Shown piece by piece: positions 33,617-42,870 of a stretch of 64,000 nucleotides of DNA (position 1 is the first letter of the stretch; each line of letters begins with the position of its first letter). The position numbers and the translations under genes were made by a program. This DNA is from CAWDVR01 sp044869805. Lineage in GTDB: Bacteria > Acidobacteriota > Thermoanaerobaculia > Multivoradales > SZUA-115. The DNA lies in the NCBI GenBank assembly GCA_044869805.1, contig JBIOXV010000013.1, positions 12,103-76,102 on the forward strand, given 5' to 3'. A model generated the notes under the pieces. It searched no databases and was not told where the DNA came from. It saw nothing but the letters and a program-made list of their open reading frames with translations.

Positions 33617-34921
33617 TTACGGATAGATCTTGTACAGGAGACGCGGGTAGGCCGTGGCCTCCCGCAGGTGCGACAGCCCGCACATCCACGACACGAAGCG
33701 CTCGAGCCCCATGCCGAAGCCGCTGTGCGGGAACGAGCCGTACTTGCGGATGTCGAGGTACCACTGGAAAGCCTCGATCGGCAGCTCGTGCTCCTTCAGG
33801 CGCTGGAGCAGCAGGTCGTGGTCGTGGATGCGCTGGCTGCCGCCGATGATCTCGCCGTAGCCCTCGGGCGCCAGCACGTCCAGGGCCAGGGCCAGCGCCG
33901 GGTCGGTCGGATCGGGCTGCATGTAGAAGGCCTTGATCGCCGCCGGGTAGCGGCGCACCATCACCGGCTTCTCGAAATGGTTGGCGAGCAGCGTCTCCTC
34001 GTCGCCGCCGAGGTCGTCGCCGAAGGCGATCTCGGCGCCCTCGCCCTTCAGGATCTCGATCGCCGCCGTGTAGTCGATGCGTGGGAACGGCGGCACGATG
34101 CGCTCCAGGGCCGCGGCGTCGCGCTCCAGGGCCTTGAGCTCCGGCCGGCAGCGCTCCAGCACGCGGGCCACCAGGAAGCAGATGAACTCCTCCGCCAGGT
34201 CGCACAGGCCCTCGAACTCGAGGAATGCGACCTCGGGCTCGACCATCCAGAACTCCATCAGGTGGCGGCGGGTCTTCGACTTCTCCGCCCGGAAGGTAGG
34301 CCCGAAGCAGTAGACCTTGCCGAACGCCGCCGCCGCCGGCTCGAGGTAGAGCTGGCCGGACTGCGAGAGGTACGCCTTGTCGCCGAAGTAGTCGGTCTCG
34401 AAGAGGGTCGAGGTGCCCTCGCAGGCGGCGGGCGTCAAGATCGGCGAGTCGATGTTGACGAAGCCGCGCTGGTAATAGAAGTCGCGGATCGCCTGCGACA
34501 CTTCGCTCCGCACCCGCAGGGCCGCCACCTGCTTGCTGGAGCGCAGCCACAGGTGCCGGTGCTCCATCAGGAACGCGATGCCGTGCTCCTTGGGCGTGAT
34601 CGGGTAGTCCTGAGTGAGGAAGCGGATCGCGAGGCTCTGCAACTGCAGCTCGACACCGGAGGGCGCCCGCTTGTCCTCGCGTACCACGCCCGCGAGCTCC
34701 ACCGTCGACTCCTGGGTCGCGCGCTGCACCTCGGCCCAGGTCTCCTCCGAGGCCTCGGCGCGGCTGGCCACCGCCTGCACCGAGCCGCTGCCGTCGCGCA
34801 CCTGGAGGAAAGCGATCTTGCCGCTCGAACGCTGGCCTGTAACCCAGCCTTGCAGCCGTACTTCCTCCCCGACGTGGCCAGGCAGGTCGCGAATGAGAAC
34901 GACGGGGTATTCGGTAGCCAT
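33617..34921 (-). CDS. asnS: Asparaginyl-tRNA synthetase
   Basis: A 434-residue class IIb synthetase. The N-terminal OB-fold anticodon domain (about 5-110) has VRLQGWVTGQRSSGKIAFLQVRDGSG; the catalytic core has motif 1 around DFYYQRGFVNIDSPILT, motif 2 FGPTFRAEKSKTRRHLMEFWMVEPE, and motif 3 SGFGMGLERFVSWM. TRRHLMEFWMVEPE and the HRHLWLR stretch identify AsnRS rather than AspRS. It charges tRNA-Asn in the cytoplasm. ATG 34921 is preceded by a TAAGAT -10 box with a short leader. The start frame is also open further upstream, but that region belongs to rnc on the same strand in another frame. Confidence 0.96.
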   Translation of the reverse strand: MATEYPVVLIRDLPGHVGEEVRLQGWVTGQRSSGKIAFLQVRDGSGSVQAVASRAEASEETWAEVQRATQESTVELAGVVREDKRAPSGVELQLQSLAIRFLTQDYPITPKEHGIAFLMEHRHLWLRSSKQVAALRVRSEVSQAIRDFYYQRGFVNIDSPILTPAACEGTSTLFETDYFGDKAYLSQSGQLYLEPAAAAFGKVYCFGPTFRAEKSKTRRHLMEFWMVEPEVAFLEFEGLCDLAEEFICFLVARVLERCRPELKALERDAAALERIVPPFPRIDYTAAIEILKGEGAEIAFGDDLGGDEETLLANHFEKPVMVRRYPAAIKAFYMQPDPTDPALALALDVLAPEGYGEIIGGSQRIHDHDLLLQRLKEHELPIEAFQWYLDIRKYGSFPHSGFGMGLERFVSWMCGLSHLREATAYPRLLYKIYP

Positions 34922-34934
34922 GATGAAGTCGGGA

Positions 34935-34940
34935 ATCTTA
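34935..34940 (-). promoter_or_regulatory. -10 box TAAGAT of asnS
   Basis: On the minus strand TAAGAT lies 13 bases before the asnS ATG, giving a leader of about 6 bases. There is no ribosome-binding site. Confidence 0.4.
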
Positions 34941-34959
34941 GTGGCGGGTTGGAGACAGG

Positions 34960-35652
34960 TCAAACCTGGAGCCCGGCGAGCGCCGCGGCGGCGGCCTTCT
35001 GCTCCGCCGCCTTCTTGCTGCGCCCGTTGCCGCGGCCCGCGACCCGATCCTGCACCAGGCACTCGACCTCGAAGCGTTTCTGGTGGTCCGGCCCCTCCTC
35101 CGCCACCACCCGGTAGGACGGTCGCTCCCAGCCCCGGCTCTGCACCAGCTCCTGGAGGCGGGTCTTGGCGTCGCCGTCCTCGACGCTCCCCGGAGCGGCG
35201 CCGGCACCGGCGAGGAAGCGCCGCACCGCCGGCCGCGCGGCCTCGAGCCCGCCGTCCAACCACAGCGCCCCGAACACCGCCTCCAGTGCGTCGGCTAGCA
35301 GCGACGGCTTGGCACGGCCGCCCGATCGCTCCTCTCCGACCCCCAGCCGCAGGGCTTCCCCAAGGCCGAGCGCCGAGGCGTGCTCGGCCAGCGAAGGCTC
35401 CGACACCAGCACGCTCTTGGCTTTCGACAGCTCGCCCTCGGGCAGATCGGGGTAGCGCTCGAAGAGCCACTCGGCGGTCATCGCGCCCAGCACGGAGTCG
35501 CCCAGGAACTCGAGCCGCTCCGAGTTGCCGGGCAGGCCCTGCTCGTTGGCGTAGGAGCGGTGCGTGAGGGCCAGCGCCAGCAGCTCGGGCCGCCTGAAGC
35601 GGTGCCCGAGCCGCTCCTCGATGGGGGTCGCGGAGCGGAAGAAGCTCAGCAC
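34960..35652 (-). CDS. rnc: Ribonuclease III
   Basis: A 230-residue double-strand-specific endoribonuclease. The N-terminal catalytic domain carries the family signature NSERLEFLGDSVLG (about 42-55) and the second acidic cluster LADALEAVFGALWLDGG; the C-terminal double-stranded-RNA-binding domain reads TRLQELVQSRGWERPSYRVV and NGRSKKAAEQKAAAAAL. It processes rRNA precursors and other structured RNAs. The start is GTG 35652, overlapping the 3' end of the araC-type gene by 7 bases. era and recO often lie near rnc in other bacteria; recO is about 19 kb away here. Confidence 0.95.
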   Translation of the reverse strand: MLSFFRSATPIEERLGHRFRRPELLALALTHRSYANEQGLPGNSERLEFLGDSVLGAMTAEWLFERYPDLPEGELSKAKSVLVSEPSLAEHASALGLGEALRLGVGEERSGGRAKPSLLADALEAVFGALWLDGGLEAARPAVRRFLAGAGAAPGSVEDGDAKTRLQELVQSRGWERPSYRVVAEEGPDHQKRFEVECLVQDRVAGRGNGRSKKAAEQKAAAAALAGLQV

Positions 35653-36476
35653 GGGCGCCTGTGCCTTCGCCGCCAGGCTCCGGGCGGCGTGCCGTAGACC
35701 GCCTTGAATACGCGCGACAGATGGCTCTGGTCGGCGAAGCCGGCGTCGAGGGCCACGTCGGCGATGGGGCGCTCGGTGGTCCGCAGCTCGTCGGCGGCCC
35801 AGCAGACGCGGCGCTGGCGTAGGTACTCGCCGGGGCTGGCGCCGTACGTGGAGCGGAAGGCGCGCGCCAGGTGCACGGGGTGGACGCCGGCGACCGCGGC
35901 AAGCTCGTCGAGGCCGAGGGTGGGCTCGCGGAAGCGGTCGTGCAGGAGGTCGCGGACGCGGCCGAGCCAGGCGGCGGGCTGATGGAGCGTGCGCCCGTTG
36001 CTGCGGCTGGCCGCCGCCAGGAGCTCCATCGCCAACCCTTCGATGGCGAGCGAGGTAGCGGCGTCGTCGATCGCCAGCTCGAGCTGCAGCCGGCGGGCCA
36101 CGGCGATGAGCTCGGTGCTGCGCAGGTGGCGGACCTCGTCGAACAGCGTGCTGTAGCGGCGGACCGCATCCAGCCGCCCGTCGTCGAGCTCGAGCACCAG
36201 GTTGTGGGCGCCCACGCTGCCCAGGCGGTCGCGGTGCGGCTCGCCCGGCGGCCGCACGTGGAGCGCCGGCGCCTCGCAGGTCATGGCGCGCCGCACGGAG
36301 TACGACTCCTCGAACGAGCCGTCGAGCAGGATGGTCAGCGTCGCTTGCCGGTGCGCGTGGCGGGCGATGGTCGACGAGGCCGGGTGCCACGACTCGGTGA
36401 CGCGCAGGCCCGGTGCGGAGAGCTCCTTGAGTAGCTCGGTTTCGAGGACTGGAACGGGTGCGTAGCGCTGATTCAC
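35646..36476 (-). CDS. AraC-family transcriptional regulator
   Basis: A 276-residue regulator. The N-terminal half is a cupin-like sensing region (SWHPASSTIARHAHRQATLTILLDGSFEESYS, HVRPPGEPHRD). The C-terminal pair of helix-turn-helix motifs is clear: LDELAAVAGVHPVHLARAFRSTYGASPGEYLRQRR and IADVALDAGFADQSHLSRVFKAVYGTPPGAWRR. GTG 36476 is chosen (VNQRYAPVPV); the frame stays open to 36611 but runs over the divergent promoter. A TACGAT -10 box lies at 36511-36516 on the minus strand. It is divergent from the PLP decarboxylase gene, a possible target. Confidence 0.88.
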   Translation of the reverse strand: MNQRYAPVPVLETELLKELSAPGLRVTESWHPASSTIARHAHRQATLTILLDGSFEESYSVRRAMTCEAPALHVRPPGEPHRDRLGSVGAHNLVLELDDGRLDAVRRYSTLFDEVRHLRSTELIAVARRLQLELAIDDAATSLAIEGLAMELLAAASRSNGRTLHQPAAWLGRVRDLLHDRFREPTLGLDELAAVAGVHPVHLARAFRSTYGASPGEYLRQRRVCWAADELRTTERPIADVALDAGFADQSHLSRVFKAVYGTPPGAWRRRHRRPC

Positions 36477-36510
36477 ACGGGTTGCTGGGCGGGTTGCTCG
36501 CAGCGCGGCG

Positions 36511-36516
36511 ATCGTA
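36511..36516 (-). promoter_or_regulatory. -10 box TACGAT of the araC-type gene
   Basis: GCTACGATCGCC on the minus strand, about 34 bases before the GTG at 36476. The core matches the boxes before chrB and mgtE. Confidence 0.4.
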
Positions 36517-36633
36517 GCACGCGTGCCCTGGCGGGCTTCGCGCTTGCGGGTGTTGCGCCCGTCCAAGAGACGCTCGGGCCGTGCAAGATCATCCGCTCGA
36601 GGATCGTGCACTCTAGCGGCGGAGGATCGGCTG

Positions 36634-38121
36634 ATGGGCGGTGCGCCGGAGATCTCGCTCGACCCTGATGACTGGAGCGCGTTTTCGCGCCTCGCGCACT
36701 CGGCGCTCGACGCGGCTCTCGATCACATGCGGAGCGCGGTGCAGGGGGCGCCGTGGCGCCCGCTCACCGACGCCGCGCGTTCCGACATCGAAGGGCCCGT
36801 GCCGCGCGCGCCGGGCGACCTGGCGGAGATCCTGGCCCGCGTCGAGCGCTCGGTGCTCCCGTTCCCTACCGGCAACGCCCACCCCCGCTTCTGGGGCTGG
36901 GTGATGGGCAATGGCACGCCCGAGAGCGTGATCGCCGAGCTGCTGGCCTCGGCCATGAACCCGCACCTCGGCGGCTACGACCAGAGCGCCTCGGCGATCG
37001 AGCGCCAGGTGATCGCCTGGCTGGTCGAGCTGATGGGCTATCCCGCGACCGCGAGCGGGCTGCTGGTGAGCGGCGGCACCATGGCCAACCTGATCGGCCT
37101 CGCGGTGGCGCGGCGCGAGAAGGCCGGCTTCGACGTGCGCGGGCCCGGCCTCGCCGGAGGGCCGCGGCTCACCGCCTACGGCTCGGTCGAGAGCCATAGC
37201 TGGGCGGAGAAGTGCTGCGATGTGCTGGGCCTCGGGCGGGACGCCTTCCGCCGCGTCGCCGCGGACCGCGAGGGCCGGGTGCTGCCAGAGGCGATCCGCC
37301 GCGCCGTGCGCGAGGACCGCGACCGCGGCGAGCGCCCGATCTGCGTGGTCGGCAAAGCCGGCACGGTCGACACCGGCGCGATCGACGACCTCGAGGCGCT
37401 GGCCGACCTCTGCCACGAGGAGGACCTGTGGCTCCACGTCGACGGAGCGTTCGGGGCGCTGGTCGCGCTGGCACCCGCGCTCAAGGGCCGGCTGCGGGGG
37501 ATGGAGCGCTCCGACTCGCTGGCCTTCGACCTGCACAAGTGGGGCTACCTGCCGTACGAAGCGGGCTGCGTCCTGGTGCGCGACCGCGAGGCCCATCGCG
37601 ACACCTTCCGGACCAGCGCCGGGTACCTCGAGTCGCCCGGCCGCGGCCTGCAACCGGCAGCCCTGGAGTTCGCCGAGCTGGGCGTCCAGCTCAGCCGCGG
37701 CTTTCGCGCGCTCAAAGTCTGGATCTCGCTCCAAACCCACGGCGTCGAGAAGATCGGCCGCGTGATCGAGCAGAACGTGGACCAGGCGCGCCACCTGGCG
37801 CAGCGGGTCGAGGCCGAGCCGCGGCTCGAGCTGCTGGCTCCCGTGACCCTCAACGTGGTGTGCTTCCGCTACCTCGGTGTGGCCGAGGAGGGCGCCCCGG
37901 GCTTGGAGGGCGACGCGCTCGATGCGATCAACCGCGAGATCCTGCTCCAGATCCAGGAGCGCGGCATCGCCATCCCTTCGAGCACCCGGCGCGACGGCCG
38001 GTTCGCTCTGCGCGTCGCGATCACCAACCACCGGACCCGGAAGGCGGACCTCGACGCGCTGGTCGACGCCGTGTTGGAGCTGGGAGAAGAGATACGCTGC
38101 AGCGCAGCAACGAAACCCTGA
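36634..38121 (+). CDS. PLP-dependent group II decarboxylase
   Basis: A 495-residue enzyme of the aromatic-L-amino-acid decarboxylase family. Features: HPRFWGWVMGNGTPESVIAELLASAMN, GLLVSGGTMANLIGLAVAR (phosphate-binding), SHSWAEKCCDVLGLG, VGKAGTVDTGAIDDL, WLHVDGAFGAL, and the PLP lysine Lys302 in DLHKWGYLPYEAG. The group decarboxylates aromatic or acidic amino acids; the substrate cannot be fixed from sequence. ATG 36634 follows GGAGGATCGGCTG. It is divergent from the AraC-type regulator, which suggests control by it. Confidence 0.92.
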   Translation: MGGAPEISLDPDDWSAFSRLAHSALDAALDHMRSAVQGAPWRPLTDAARSDIEGPVPRAPGDLAEILARVERSVLPFPTGNAHPRFWGWVMGNGTPESVIAELLASAMNPHLGGYDQSASAIERQVIAWLVELMGYPATASGLLVSGGTMANLIGLAVARREKAGFDVRGPGLAGGPRLTAYGSVESHSWAEKCCDVLGLGRDAFRRVAADREGRVLPEAIRRAVREDRDRGERPICVVGKAGTVDTGAIDDLEALADLCHEEDLWLHVDGAFGALVALAPALKGRLRGMERSDSLAFDLHKWGYLPYEAGCVLVRDREAHRDTFRTSAGYLESPGRGLQPAALEFAELGVQLSRGFRALKVWISLQTHGVEKIGRVIEQNVDQARHLAQRVEAEPRLELLAPVTLNVVCFRYLGVAEEGAPGLEGDALDAINREILLQIQERGIAIPSSTRRDGRFALRVAITNHRTRKADLDALVDAVLELGEEIRCSAATKP

Positions 38122-38130
38122 GCTTCGACG

Positions 38131-38892
38131 CTACCGCGAGTCGGGATCGCGTGCTGACCGCGCTGCCTTCAGCTCGCGCCACTGGCGCTGCAGGAGCCAG
38201 CCACCCCAGACCAGAGCGGCGCCCATGAGCAGGCGCCCGAAGGCGTAGGAGAGCGACCCGAGCCTCTGGTCGTAGGCGAGTAGGCCGAGGTCCCCCAGGA
38301 TGTTCTCCCAGTCGTGGTACCCGGGCGCCTCCCGGCCGGTGACGCCGCCCAGGAGCAACAGCTCGCCCGAACGGGCATCGGCGATGTAGGGTGCGATGTC
38401 CATGAGGTTCTCGGCCAGCCACCACGCAGCCACCGAGGCGCCGAAAGGATCGCGGTTGCGGAGCAGGAAGGCGCCCAGGCAGACCGCGGGAACGAGGAGC
38501 TGCCCCAGCGTCCCGCCGAGCGCCTGGAGGAAGTCGCCGAAGAACCCGAACAGGAGGTGCCCCGCCTCGTGGAACGGAAGGTTCACCCAGTGCAGGAAGG
38601 ACTCGCCCACGTAGTTCCTCGCCACCGAGGAAGTGATGAACCGCCAGCCCCACACGACGAGGACGGCCAGCAGCACCGATCGGCCCCAGAACCGGGCCGG
38701 CTCGGCGTCGGCCCGCTCTTCCAGCAGCAGCTCCTTCCAACTGAAGGCCGGCTCCACTGCCTCGACCGCCAAGGGGCGGTAGATCCCTCCTTCCTGGTCG
38801 TGGGCCTCCGCGAGGCGGGCGAAGAGCACGCCGCAGCGCAGGCACTCCGCGCCGCCGTCCGCCTGCTCGAACTGGCACTTCGGACACTTCAT
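38131..38892 (-). CDS. Zinc-ribbon membrane protein with HEAGH (M50-like)
   Basis: A 253-residue protein. The N-terminus is a zinc ribbon with paired CXXC (Cys3/Cys6 and Cys17/Cys20). After a charged linker come several hydrophobic helices; one begins NLPFHEAGHLLFGFFGD with the zinc-protease motif HEXXH (His108, Glu109, His112). A later segment WLAENLMDIAPYIADAR could offer a third ligand, as in M50 site-2 proteases (NPDG/LDG region). No family is firmly recognised. It lies 25 bases after mutL, on the same transcript, but a link to repair is not implied by the motifs. It could be an intramembrane protease or a non-catalytic relative. Confidence 0.7.
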   Translation of the reverse strand: MKCPKCQFEQADGGAECLRCGVLFARLAEAHDQEGGIYRPLAVEAVEPAFSWKELLLEERADAEPARFWGRSVLLAVLVVWGWRFITSSVARNYVGESFLHWVNLPFHEAGHLLFGFFGDFLQALGGTLGQLLVPAVCLGAFLLRNRDPFGASVAAWWLAENLMDIAPYIADARSGELLLLGGVTGREAPGYHDWENILGDLGLLAYDQRLGSLSYAFGRLLMGAALVWGGWLLQRQWRELKAARSARDPDSR

Positions 38893-38917
38893 CGCGAGAC
38901 CGCCGCTGCCCCTGCGG

Positions 38918-40831
38918 CTACCGCCTCCCGAACCGCCGCTCGAGGTCGGGGTCGCCGAGCTTGAGCACGATCGGCCGGCCGTGCGGGCAGGCGTAGGGCT
39001 GCTGGGCGGCGAACAGCTCCCCCACCAGCGCCTCCATCTCCTGCGGCCGCAGCGGGTGGTGCATCTTGACCGCGGCCTTGCAGGCCAGGCTCGCGGCCAG
39101 CGCGTCGAGGATGCCGCGGCGCACCGCCGCCGGGCTCTCGCGCTCCAGGAGCCCGCCGGCCGCCAGTGCCATGACCAGCTTCTCGCCCTCTTCGGCGGAG
39201 AGCACCGCCGGCACCGCGGTCAGTGCCAGGGTCTCGCCGGAGAGCTCGGCGAGGCCGAAGCCGAGCGGCTCGAGCTGGGCGGAGAGCTCCGCCAGCCGCA
39301 GCCGCTCGGCCGCGCCGAGCTCGAGGAGGATCGGCGCCAGCAGGCCCTGGCTCGCCGGCCGCTCGCGCTCGAGCACCCGCTTCAGGCGCTCGTAGAGGAT
39401 GCGCTCGTGGGCCACGTGCTGGTCGATCAGGTAGAGGCCGTCCGGCCCTTCGAGCAGGATCAGCGTGCCTTTGTACTGGCCCAGCAGGCGAAACGGCCGC
39501 GCCTCGCCGGAACGGCCGGATAGGGGCGAGGCGCCGGGGGCGGGAGCCGCGAGCGGCTGTGACGCCCGGTCGAGGGGCGGCAGGTCGACGAACGGCCGGT
39601 CGAGGGGCGCGATCGAGGCCCCGGCGAGCCGCGACGGCAGGCCGGCCTCGTAGCCGGGAGCGGGCGGCTCCCGGACCTCCCAGGACGGCTCGCCGCCGCC
39701 CACGGGGTAGGCTCCTCCCGGAGCGCCCAGCGGCCGCCGCTCCCCCAGCCCCTGCCAGGCAAAGGCGCCCGCAATCGGCCCGGAAACGGCCTTGAGCGGC
39801 GCCGGGGAATCGCCCACCGCCGTAGCCAAGGCCGCTCGCAAGGCCATCAGCACACGATCGGGCAGGGCCGGGTCGCGGAAGCGCACCTCGGCCTTCTGCG
39901 GGTGGACGTTGACGTCCACCTCCTCGGGCGGCAGGTCCAGGAACAGGAACAAGGCCGGGAACTCCTCGCTGCGCCACTCCTCGCGCACCGCGCGGTAGAA
40001 GGCACTGCTGAGCGCCCGGTCGCGCACCAGGCGCCGGTTGACGAAGAGGAACAGTCGCCGGCTGCGCGCCGTCTCGGGCGAGCCCACGAAGCCGGCGATG
40101 CGCTCGCCGGCGGGGCCGGAGCCGGGGTACGCCGGCGGGATCGCCGCCAGCCCGGCGGCGAAGGCGTTGCCGAAGATCTGGCCGATGCGCTGCCGGGCGC
40201 CCTCCAGGCCGGCGCCTCCGTCGCCCCCCACCGGCGGCGCCTCGAGCAGAGCCCGGCCCTCGTGCAGAACCGTGAGCCCCACGTCGGGCCGCGCCAGGGC
40301 GTAGCCCTGCACCACCTCGAGGCAGCGCCTGAGCTCGGTGGCCGGGCCTTTGAGGAACTTGCGCCGCGCCGGCACGTTGAAAAACAGCGACGCCACCTCG
40401 ATCGTCGTGCCCCGGGCCCGCGCCGCGGGCTCGGCGAGCCGCACCCGGCCGCCCTCGATGCGCACGCGGTGGCCGGCCCCCGCCTCGGTGGCGGTCACCA
40501 CGTCGACCCGCGACACCGCGGCGATCGCCGCCAGGGCCTCGCCGCGGAAGCCCAGCGTCGCCACCCGCTCGAGGTCGTCGAAGCTGCCGATCTTGCTCGT
40601 CGCGTGGCGGTCGAAGGCGAGGAGCGCGTCGTCGCGGTCCATGCCGCAGCCGTCGTCGGCCACCACGATGCGGCCCTTGCCCCCGGCCTCGAGCTCCACC
40701 CGCACGCTCCGCGCTCCGGCGTCGAGCGCGTTCTCCAGCAGCTCCTTGACCACCGAGCTCGGCCGCTCCACGACCTCGCCGGCCGCGATCTGGCTGACCA
40801 GGGAGTCGGGGAGCAGGCGGATGACGGGCAT
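38918..40831 (-). CDS. mutL: DNA mismatch repair protein MutL
   Basis: A 637-residue GHKL ATPase. N-terminal motifs: IAAGEVVERPSSVVKELLENALDAGA, VADDGCGMDRDDALLAFDRHATSKI and TLGFRGEALAAIAAVS. The C-terminal domain has the endonuclease motif DQHVAHERILYERL (DQHA(X)2E(X)4E with Ala to Val), CKAAVKM and the closing ACPHGRP, so this is the nicking type found in bacteria without MutH. The middle linker is proline- and glycine-rich. MutS is not in view. A TAGAAT box 9 bases before the ATG suggests a leader of only a few bases. Confidence 0.95.
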   Translation of the reverse strand: MPVIRLLPDSLVSQIAAGEVVERPSSVVKELLENALDAGARSVRVELEAGGKGRIVVADDGCGMDRDDALLAFDRHATSKIGSFDDLERVATLGFRGEALAAIAAVSRVDVVTATEAGAGHRVRIEGGRVRLAEPAARARGTTIEVASLFFNVPARRKFLKGPATELRRCLEVVQGYALARPDVGLTVLHEGRALLEAPPVGGDGGAGLEGARQRIGQIFGNAFAAGLAAIPPAYPGSGPAGERIAGFVGSPETARSRRLFLFVNRRLVRDRALSSAFYRAVREEWRSEEFPALFLFLDLPPEEVDVNVHPQKAEVRFRDPALPDRVLMALRAALATAVGDSPAPLKAVSGPIAGAFAWQGLGERRPLGAPGGAYPVGGGEPSWEVREPPAPGYEAGLPSRLAGASIAPLDRPFVDLPPLDRASQPLAAPAPGASPLSGRSGEARPFRLLGQYKGTLILLEGPDGLYLIDQHVAHERILYERLKRVLERERPASQGLLAPILLELGAAERLRLAELSAQLEPLGFGLAELSGETLALTAVPAVLSAEEGEKLVMALAAGGLLERESPAAVRRGILDALAASLACKAAVKMHHPLRPQEMEALVGELFAAQQPYACPHGRPIVLKLGDPDLERRFGRR

Positions 40832-40840
40832 GCGCCGCGG

Positions 40841-40846
40841 ATTCTA
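40841..40846 (-). promoter_or_regulatory. -10 box TAGAAT of mutL
   Basis: On the minus strand TAGAAT lies 9 bases before the mutL ATG at 40831, predicting a leader of a few bases at most. Confidence 0.45.
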
Positions 40847-40920
40847 GTGGCCAGGGCAAAACCGCGCCTGCCGTACTCCTCGATAGAGAGACTTGCAACA
40901 CTCCATTGAAAGGAGGTCCC

Positions 40921-42846
40921 ATGTCTGGACAGGTTTCTCTCGCGACCGGCACCCGGGCGACCCGCGCCTTGGCGTGCCGGGTGGCCCTCTCCGCTCTCCT
41001 CCTCGCTTCGAGCTTGCCCGCGGCCGGGGAGCCGGCGGGGCCGAGGGACCAGGATCCCCCGAGTCTCGCCAACAGCGGGGCCCGCCTCGAGAGCTTCTGC
41101 GTGCTGCCCACCCGCCAGCGGCCGGCGCCCGAGCCCTCGGATTTCCTGCGGCTCACGCCCTTCACCGAGCTCGAGCCCAACAACACCCAGGCAACGGCCA
41201 ACTTCATCGGCCTGGGATTCGATCCCGGCGAGGACCCGGAATACGACGTCTCGGGCACCCTGACCGCCGGCGACATCGACTTCTTCAGCTTCGACGTGCT
41301 GCCGGGGGATGTGTTGGGCGTCAACCGGCAGGGCGTGGGCTCGCTGCTCCAGCTCCTCGACCCCGCGGGAGCCCTCTTCATCGGCAGCTCCGCCGACAAC
41401 ACCTTCATCTACCCCGTGGCTTCGCCGCTGCCGGGCGGCGGCGGGCGGGCCTTTGCCTGGGTGGTGGACGCCCCCGGCACCCTCGCGCTGCGGGTTTCCG
41501 GCGGCACCGGCGCCTACACGCTGCAGGTGCGCCTCTTCCGCCCCGGTCTCCAGGACGAGGTGCTGGGCACCCACCAGACCCTGTTCGTGGACTTCGACGG
41601 CGCCACCATCAACGCGCAGGCGATCTTCGGCCAGGGCAGCACCAACGCCGTGCTCTCGCCGCTATCCTCGTTCCTCGCCGGCTGGGGCCTGACCGCCGGT
41701 GACGAGAACGCGGTGATCGACGCCGTCCTCGCGGTGGTGGCCGAGAACATCGACGACGACGTGAAGCTGCTGGGCGCCAACGGCGACTTCGAGGCGAGCG
41801 GCATCCACGGCCAGTTCGACGTCGAGATCTTAAACAGCCGCGACCATGCCGACCCCTTCGGCCAGCCCAACGTCAGCCGGCTGATCGTCGGCGGCACCAT
41901 CTCCCAGCTCGGCATCTCGACCATCGGTATCGCCGAGTCGATCGACCCCGGCAACTACGAGGCCGGGGAGACCGCGGTGATCCTCCTCGACCTGCTCTCG
42001 GCGCCGGCCCCCAACCCCAACTCGCTCAACACCATCCCGCGCGCCCCCGGGGTGCCGATCCTGGACCTGATCGGCGTCGGCGTGGGCAACATCACGGCGC
42101 ACGAGGCCGGCCACTACATCGGCAACTGGCACACCAACCGGCTGAACGCCTTCCCCTGCATCATGGATTCGGGCGGCAGCATGGCGAACATCACCGGCAT
42201 TGGGCCGGACGGCACCTTCGGCACCGCCGACGACATCGACGTCGACTTCATCAACGACCAGTTCGCCACCAACGAAGGCTTCACCGGCACCGAGCACACG
42301 CTGCAGGTGGTCTCCTTCGGTTGCTCGACGGGCATGGTGTCGCAGTGCGGCAATGGCGTGATCGACCCCTTCGAGGTCTGCGACGCGCCCGATCTCGGCG
42401 GCCAGACCTGCCAGGACTTCGGCTTCGAGATGGGGACCTTGGGCTGCGCGGCCGACTGCTCAGCCTTCGACACCTCCGGCTGCTTCGACTGCCGCACCGG
42501 GCTGACGAGCGGCAGTTGGAACCAGGCCACGGCGGCAACCAACGGTACCTTCAGCGGCACGCTCTTCGACCCGTTCGGGGTCGGGGTCTACAAGATTCAT
42601 GGCTCGACCACGGCGAGCGGGCGGCTCTCCGCCACCCTCTCCGACGGCCTCGCGCCGGACCCGGACTACTACGTCTTTGGCTCCTGGAGTTACACCTTCC
42701 CGCCCACCCACGGCGCGTGGGGGGGCTACATCTACACCTCACCGCTCTCCGCCACCCCGGTGGGCAAGATCAGCGGCACGTTCCGCGACGATCCTGCCTT
42801 CCCCGTAATCGGTACCTTCGGCGGCGAATGGAAGATCTGCCCGTAG
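40921..42846 (+). CDS. Secreted metzincin-like metalloprotease with Cys-rich repeat
   Basis: A 641-residue exported protein. Signal peptide about 15-40 (LACRVALSALLLASSLPAAG); a PPC-like domain (LEPNNTQATANFIGLGFDPGEDP to LQVRLFRPG); then a catalytic region with HEAGHYIGNWH, the metzincin zinc motif HEXXHXXGXXH (His394, His398, His404), followed by a likely Met-turn (CIMDSGGSM). C-terminal are a CGNGVIDPFEVCD repeat of the kind abundant in Myxococcota and Acidobacteriota secreted proteins, and a beta domain. ATG 40921 follows TGAAAGGAGGTCCC. It is divergent from mutL and monocistronic, since a strong hairpin follows. Secreted protein turnover is the likely role. Confidence 0.85.
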   Translation: MSGQVSLATGTRATRALACRVALSALLLASSLPAAGEPAGPRDQDPPSLANSGARLESFCVLPTRQRPAPEPSDFLRLTPFTELEPNNTQATANFIGLGFDPGEDPEYDVSGTLTAGDIDFFSFDVLPGDVLGVNRQGVGSLLQLLDPAGALFIGSSADNTFIYPVASPLPGGGGRAFAWVVDAPGTLALRVSGGTGAYTLQVRLFRPGLQDEVLGTHQTLFVDFDGATINAQAIFGQGSTNAVLSPLSSFLAGWGLTAGDENAVIDAVLAVVAENIDDDVKLLGANGDFEASGIHGQFDVEILNSRDHADPFGQPNVSRLIVGGTISQLGISTIGIAESIDPGNYEAGETAVILLDLLSAPAPNPNSLNTIPRAPGVPILDLIGVGVGNITAHEAGHYIGNWHTNRLNAFPCIMDSGGSMANITGIGPDGTFGTADDIDVDFINDQFATNEGFTGTEHTLQVVSFGCSTGMVSQCGNGVIDPFEVCDAPDLGGQTCQDFGFEMGTLGCAADCSAFDTSGCFDCRTGLTSGSWNQATAATNGTFSGTLFDPFGVGVYKIHGSTTASGRLSATLSDGLAPDPDYYVFGSWSYTFPPTHGAWGGYIYTSPLSATPVGKISGTFRDDPAFPVIGTFGGEWKICP

Positions 42847-42870
42847 CAGGCTGATCTCCCGCGTCTCCGA

